Below are positions 8,899 to 12,588 of a stretch of DNA of 12,588 nt, in pieces. The stretch's first letter is position 1. Each line of letters starts with the position of its first letter. This DNA comes from Parachlorella kessleri (taxonomy: Eukaryota > Chlorophyta > Trebouxiophyceae > Chlorellales > Chlorellaceae). Under the pieces are notes generated by a model, which did not search any database, was not told where the DNA came from, and saw only the letters and a program-made list of their open reading frames with translations. The stretch is from the NCBI GenBank assembly GCA_001598975.1, contig BBXU01001689.1:1-12588 (forward strand), read 5' to 3'. The translations under genes were made by a program, and so were the position numbers.

Positions 8899-9292
8899 CG
8901 GGTCGCGGCTACGGCGGCGTGACGTACCAGTCTACTACCTAAGGCTTTCTAAGCTGAAGCTGACCCAGGTCCGAAGGCCTACATGTCTCACAACTCATCG
9001 TCAGTAACGCTTCTCGTGGGCGCTAGCGGGTCCTCCCGGTACAGGAAATTGCTTATTGGAATGGGAGGGTCACTGTGCACTCGATCATGGCGCCCTCTCC
9101 ATGAAAAGGAAGTGCAAGTGACAGAGCAGGGCAAATAACATGGCAAATAACATGGCAAATCAGGAGCAGCCTGCGTTTGCGAGCTGCGAGGACAAGGAAC
9201 CGGCTGAAAGAAGTCGAAGGACGCATCCTAACGGTGGAGCACAGCAGTGAAGGATGCTATACCTAGGTTGGACAAAGGCATGCCTTTCTAGG
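8899..9292. other. Spacer and presumed promoter of the 388-residue protein gene
   Basis: No supported exon lies between the polyadenylation signal at 9293-9297 and the ATG at 8898. The spacer should contain the promoter and 5' untranslated region of the membrane-protein gene. The only clear structure is the short tandem repeat at 9130-9160. No TATA box was recognised. Confidence 0.5.
9130..9160. repeat. 12-base tandem repeat, 2.6 copies
   Basis: The unit GGCAAATAACAT occurs at 9130-9141 and 9142-9153, followed by a partial GGCAAAT at 9154-9160, with no mismatch. It lies about 230-260 bases upstream of the ATG at 8898, so it may sit in the promoter, or be a neutral microsatellite-like expansion. 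Confidence 0.85.
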
Positions 9293-9297
9293 TTACA
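9293..9297 (-). terminator. TGTAA polyadenylation signal of the metallophosphoesterase gene
   Basis: The minus-strand TGTAA lies 256 bases past the TAA stop at 9553. Upstream in the gene I saw only one other minus-strand TGTAA in 9300-12000, inside the last coding exon (9659-9663). That supports the phosphoesterase and cysteine-rich exons being one transcription unit. Confidence 0.5.
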
Positions 9298-9405
9298 TGC
9301 TAGTACTGCAAAACACCCTGGGCACAGACCGGGACAAAACCCCACTAGCCGTGGAGCAGTATTAGCATGGGTGGCAGGTAGTGCAAACAGGGAGTAGAGC
9401 TGGGC

Positions 9406-9420
9406 TGGACTGGACTGGAC
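9406..9420. repeat. TGGAC pentamer repeated three times
   Basis: Three perfect TGGAC units, with a further degenerate TGGGC before and TGAC after, lie in the 3' untranslated region of the phosphoesterase gene. This is probably simple-sequence slippage. Confidence 0.8.
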
Positions 9421-9552
9421 TGACAGGGCTGGATGCAGAATGAGCCTGAGTCTTGCCTGAGTTCTGAGCCAGTAATTCTCTCCCTCTCCCCAGTATTGTC
9501 AAAATTAGTGCTGATGCTAACAACAATGAAACATTGAAGGGTACCGAGCTGG

Positions 9553-12416
9553 TTAACCCAAGGGGGAGGGAGAGGAGGAGGGACCTCCCTCGCAGGTGAC
9601 AAAGTCCCCTTGTAGCGAAGGGGGGGTGCGCACGCTTGCTTCAGGGCGGTCCTCTGCATTACACTTCATATTGACCAAGCAATACCCAGCTTCAAAAAGC
9701 ATGTACCCTTCTTCCTGCCCAGCTGCCTTCAGGACCTGGAGGCTGGACAGGGCTTCAATTCTTTTGGCATTGCGTCTCACAAGTCGCTCACTGTACGTCC
9801 TTTATCAACAGCAAAGTTATTTCATGTGCAAGTCATCGCCAATACCATAACTGCATATGAGCAAGAAGATATACAAGAACAAAGCTAGCAGTCCAAACCT
9901 ACAGCCAAATATCGACCTGCAAAGGAAACCATCGCCTAGGCTCTTGCCCCGCCCCTAAGCTAGCTAGCCATGCCAAGGCCGACGTAGGACCATGTGCAGT
10001 CCAGCATGCTTGCACATGTCCTGGAGGTTAAACCGCTGACCCCTGGACCCTAGCTTGGCAAGGAGGGATCGCTGGGGCATGCCCCCGCACCCCGCCTGAG
10101 TACCACCTTGCCCGTCTGCCTTATACAGGCATCCACCACATCGGCAGCCTCCCTTCCGCCCTGGCGAAACAGCGCCTCTGTGGCCTGCAAAGCACAGCCC
10201 AGCGCAGCCACTGACGCATGCCCACTGGTAGTACACTAAATGAAGCACAAGCAAGGGCTGGAGCAGCCGAGGGGACACAGCCGGCAGCTTACCGTCCAGA
10301 ATCCAGGCTGGCAAAAGCAGCTGGCAAAGGGCCAGGAGGAGGTAGGGGCAAACTGGGTGGTCAGCAGGGCGCAGCAGCCCTCACTGGGGCCGTGGGTCTT
10401 GCACTCTTCCAGGAACTGCAGCAGGTGGAGGCACCAGCATGCTCAGAGGCATGAAGCTGAAGACAGCGGAGTGGTCCGGAGGCATCCTTGCTGAGTGGTC
10501 CCAGGCCGCCCACACTTGTAGGCAGTTGAGCAGGGGGGAAGGCAGCCTTGGGATGTGGGGCATGACAGGCGGTGCGGCCTGCGAGGCGCAGCAGCCCTCA
10601 CTGGCACCACTGTGGGTGTTGGCACTCCCCAAAGCGGAGAGCGCATTAAGGCGCTGCAACGGAGCGCTTGGAAAAAGAGAATTCATGGGCGAGATGAGAT
10701 ACAAGGCGGCACATGCTGCTCACAGCGAACCATCAGGGGGATAGGCACCCCGGGCCACCCTGCAGTTGTGCCGAAAGGGCTGGCAGTACTGCCTAGGCGA
10801 CACAACAGCAGTCACTCACGGTGGACCGCTAAACTTTTAGCGGAGAGCAGGTTCCCCCTCTTATGCTGATGGTGCCTGGCATGTGGTTCTGGCGCAGCGC
10901 AAGACATGCTGCTCCGTGCCAGGTGCGGGCTGAGGAGTGTCCGAGCAGCATACTCATAGACAAGGGTTCAGACCATAAAGAAACAAACTCCCCTCGCCTA
11001 AGATTGCCACCCACCGCAGCAGCTAGAGTCATCGAGCAGGAGCCTTCCGGGTTGAAGGAGGGTGGTATGTCCCCCGGAGAGCGAATGGCAGGGAGGGTGT
11101 AACTGGCAGTGTCAGCCCTCAGAGGGCTGCCGCAATCCCCTGCAGTACACCAAATGCAAGCACACCATGGCTGCTCCTTTCGGCAGGGCTAAAACCTTGG
11201 TCACACAAATCCCAATCAATGAAAGTGCACCACGCAAATCGCAAGCATCGCTCACTATCACATGCCACACCCTTGGCACCAGGTTGCGCACTCCTGGGGC
11301 AACATTGCTGCCGTAACACAACCATCTGTAGCTGGTCAGGGCAAACACACCAAGCGCTGTCGCCTGCCCCACCTTTGCTATGGGCGTCAGCCAGGGTTGG
11401 CTGCCCGTCGTAATCCCAGGTATCTGAGCACCGGGCGCCGCCACGGTTCTTCTCGAGGTCCAGGAACCTGCACCGCACCAAGTTTGGACACCTCTGTGCG
11501 GCCCTACGCACCGTGTAGGTGCACCCTATGCTGCCTAACGTTTTAACAAGTGGGATTGTTTGCGAGGGGCCAACTCTCCAGTGTTGCTTGCAGGTATATG
11601 CTATGAGGGTCCGATGATGAAAAGTCATGGGACGAAACTTCCTAGTGTCCAAAGCTTGCTGTTTCGAGGTATGTTAAGTTGCATTGTCACCCCACCCTAC
11701 AGGTACAGGCTTTCTTTACTCTATGCCAACGTCTGCAGCGGGGACCGGTCAAAGCAACCAACAATGTGTTCCAATTGGCATGCAGATCCGTGACAACAGG
11801 GGGACTAACGCTTGCCTGAAGGTGCCCTGCGGCTCTAGCTCCAGGATGAAGAAGTTCTGTTCATCGTAGCGCACCGCTGGGAGCGTGATGTGAGGGAAGG
11901 GGTACAGGTCCCCCCAGTCAAACCCCTGCATGAGGTGAGGTAAGCCTCAGGCCCCGCCAGAAGTTGGTGCCTCACAAGGGCCAGTTGGCCAGGCTTTGCA
12001 CCTGGACGCCCAGTAAGACAGCCGGACGCTTAGGGAGTATGATGGCAACTAGTCTGTGTAGCTCGCCCCGGCTGCCAGCTATGTTTTCCACATCCCCCGG
12101 GTAGGACAAAGACTGTCAACTGCTTCAATGTCTGGCACGCACGGAAGCCATCCCAATGCCTCACAACCCCTTCACTACCATGGGCACAGCGCCACGTATG
12201 CAAGGCCAAGGGCTGCACACACCCCTCCTTGCCTTGTGAAAGTGGCCGCTGATGACGCCCTTGACGTTGCTGTGGGCTGCCAGCACCTCCACCAGGCTAG
12301 TGTCGCCCTCCCTGACCGAGGTGGGCAGCGGGAAGTGCAGTCCCACCAGGGTAGGCTTGCCCTCACCCAGCTGCCTGCCCAGCCAGGCCAGCTGCTCAGC
12401 ACCGTAGGAGGACAGC
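9553..12416 (-). CDS. Calcineurin-like metallophosphoesterase with cysteine-rich C-terminal extension, 3' part of gene
   Basis: Nine exons: 12416-12233, 11925-11816, 11467-11373, 11139-11015, 10653-10516, 10415-10293, 10184-10107, 9916-9903 and 9790-9553. They join in phase to 367 codons ending in TAA; the 5' part is outside the window. Exon 1 has LSSYGAEQLAWLG, TLVGLHFPLP and GVISGHFHK; the histidines of LHFPL and GHFH are metal ligands in this superfamily. Exon 2 continues GFDWGDLYPFPHITLPAVRY, and exon 3 FLDLEKNRGG, the usual C-terminal strands of such enzymes. They hydrolyse phosphoesters; the substrate is unknown. Later exons are cysteine-rich (EGCCALL, CFCQPGFW, DVVDAC), then helical (KVDIWLERLVRRNAKRIEAL). 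Joining the tail to the enzyme is inference from phases and the lack of an internal polyadenylation signal. A separate downstream gene remains possible. Confidence 0.65.
9903..9916 (-). other. 14-base microexon
   Basis: A TTTCCTTTGCAG acceptor is followed by GTCGATATTTGGCT and then a GTAGGT donor. It enters in phase 0 and leaves in phase 2, exactly what the flanking exons 10184-10107 and 9790-9553 need. The joined product is IRQTGK-VDIWL-ERLVRRN. Skipping it would break the frame. Confidence 0.55.
10293..10653 (-). other. Lipid-transfer-like cysteine motif (CC...CxC) in the phosphoesterase tail
   Basis: Across exons 10653-10516, 10415-10293 and 10184-10107 the cysteines space as C-6-C-8-CC-17-C-1-C-25-C. 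This matches the first seven positions of the plant eight-cysteine motif (lipid-transfer and hydrophobic-seed proteins). The eighth cysteine is not at its normal distance. The likeness is in spacing only. If real, the domain would be disulfide-bonded and extracellular or lumenal. Confidence 0.35.
10368..10604. repeat. Diverged tandem duplication of a cysteine exon
   Basis: A perfect 20-base block is present at 10368-10387 and 10585-10604, followed on the plus strand by similar GTGGGT-CTTGCACTC and GTGGGTGTTGGCACTC. The blocks lie in exons 10415-10293 (product ECKTHGPSEGCCA) and 10653-10516 (product ANTHSGASEGCCA). They are in the same reading frame, so both code for SEGCCA. Confidence 0.75.
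11468..11815 (-). other. GC-AG intron 2 of the phosphoesterase gene
   Basis: The exon ends CTTCAG and the intron begins GCAAGC; the acceptor is GGTGCAG, and the junction is phase 2. The product reads GTFR-FLDLEKNRGG. The competing GT donor (GTTAGT, five bases further on) is also in phase and would add Gln-Ala, giving GTFRQAFLDL. The GC site fits the consensus better, but both may be used. Confidence 0.5.
11926..12232 (-). other. GC-AG intron 1 of the phosphoesterase gene
   Basis: The exon ends CACAAG and the intron begins GCAAGG, matching the strong AG/GCAAG consensus of rare GC-AG introns. The acceptor is CATGCAG. This junction, phase 0, gives GHFHK-GFDWGDLYPF, which reads as continuous phosphoesterase. 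In-phase GT alternatives (for example after GGAGGGGT) would insert several unrelated residues right after the metal-binding GHFH. Confidence 0.62.
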
Positions 12417-12588
12417 CTGCAAGCGGGGCAGGGTAGTCGTGGCTCTGGGAGTACATTGGGGCAGATATAGTCAAAAGGTATCACAGCTGCGTGCCGTCCA
12501 TGGTCAGCAGTTAGGCTATCATGGGTCATCAAGCCGACCGCTGGTCCATGGTTGGCAATGAACTTGGGGTGCAACCACGGGGGCGGGG
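12417..12588 (-). other. Probable intron or uncertain upstream coding of the phosphoesterase gene
   Basis: The frame entering the exon at 12416 stays open to the window edge, reading for example FIANHGPAVGLMTHDS and VIPFDYICPNVL. A good CGCTTGCAG acceptor sits at 12417, and a branch-like CTAAC at about 12509. I favour an intron, but a continued exon cannot be excluded from this end fragment. Confidence 0.35.

Noticed and set aside
10218..10744. Plus-strand open frames rich in Gly, Ala and Gln
   Set aside because: They lie opposite the cysteine exons and look like low-complexity antisense of GC-rich coding sequence.
10654..11014. Possible extra exon in the 361-base phosphoesterase intron, ending at a strong GTGAGT near 10820
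   Set aside because: The frame open up to that donor has no matching upstream acceptor phase. The exons on either side already join in phase 0.
9300..12400. Two separate genes: a phosphoesterase and a downstream cysteine-rich protein
   Set aside because: Not excluded, but no TGTAA signal or convincing new start was seen between them, and every exon junction is in phase. The single-gene model is simpler.

Overview
The window looks like nuclear DNA of a green alga (core chlorophyte; genus not assignable). Three intron-rich genes all lie on the minus strand. Their exons are short. Introns run about 85-360 bases, mostly with GTAAG/GTGAG donors and TGCAG acceptors. Two of the genes are followed by TGTAA, the usual chlorophyte polyadenylation signal. 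No bacterial-style operon, ribosome binding site, tRNA, rRNA, CRISPR array or recognisable transposon was seen. All gene models were built by hand from splice signals, reading-frame continuity and phase bookkeeping; none has transcript support.

In transcription order (right to left):
(1) Positions 12416 to 9553 hold the 3' part of a calcineurin-like metallophosphoesterase gene. Nine exons join in phase into 367 codons. The phosphoesterase end carries LHFPL and GHFH metal-site motifs. It continues into a cysteine-rich tail with a CC...CxC...C pattern like plant lipid-transfer proteins, then a helical C-terminus. Its first two introns appear to use GC donors, and it has a 14-base microexon.
(2) Positions 8898 to 6959 hold a complete six-exon gene for a 388-residue single-pass membrane protein of unknown function.
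(3) Positions 6097 to beyond base 1 hold the 5' part of a large membrane-anchored or secreted protein. It has a hydrophobic N-terminal segment, a region resembling a tectonin beta-propeller, linker exons, then an array of at least six fibronectin type III (FN3) repeats. Each FN3 repeat is interrupted by a phase-0 intron at the same point of the fold, and the array continues off the left edge.

Genes 2 and 3 probably both act at the cell surface or in the endomembrane system. Gene 3 looks like an extracellular recognition or matrix protein growing by tandem exon duplication: its repeats share intron sequence as well as exon sequence, and one intron contains what looks like a fossil exon end. 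The intergenic spacers (8899-9292 and 6098-6790) hold little beyond presumed promoters, short repeats and the polyadenylation signals.
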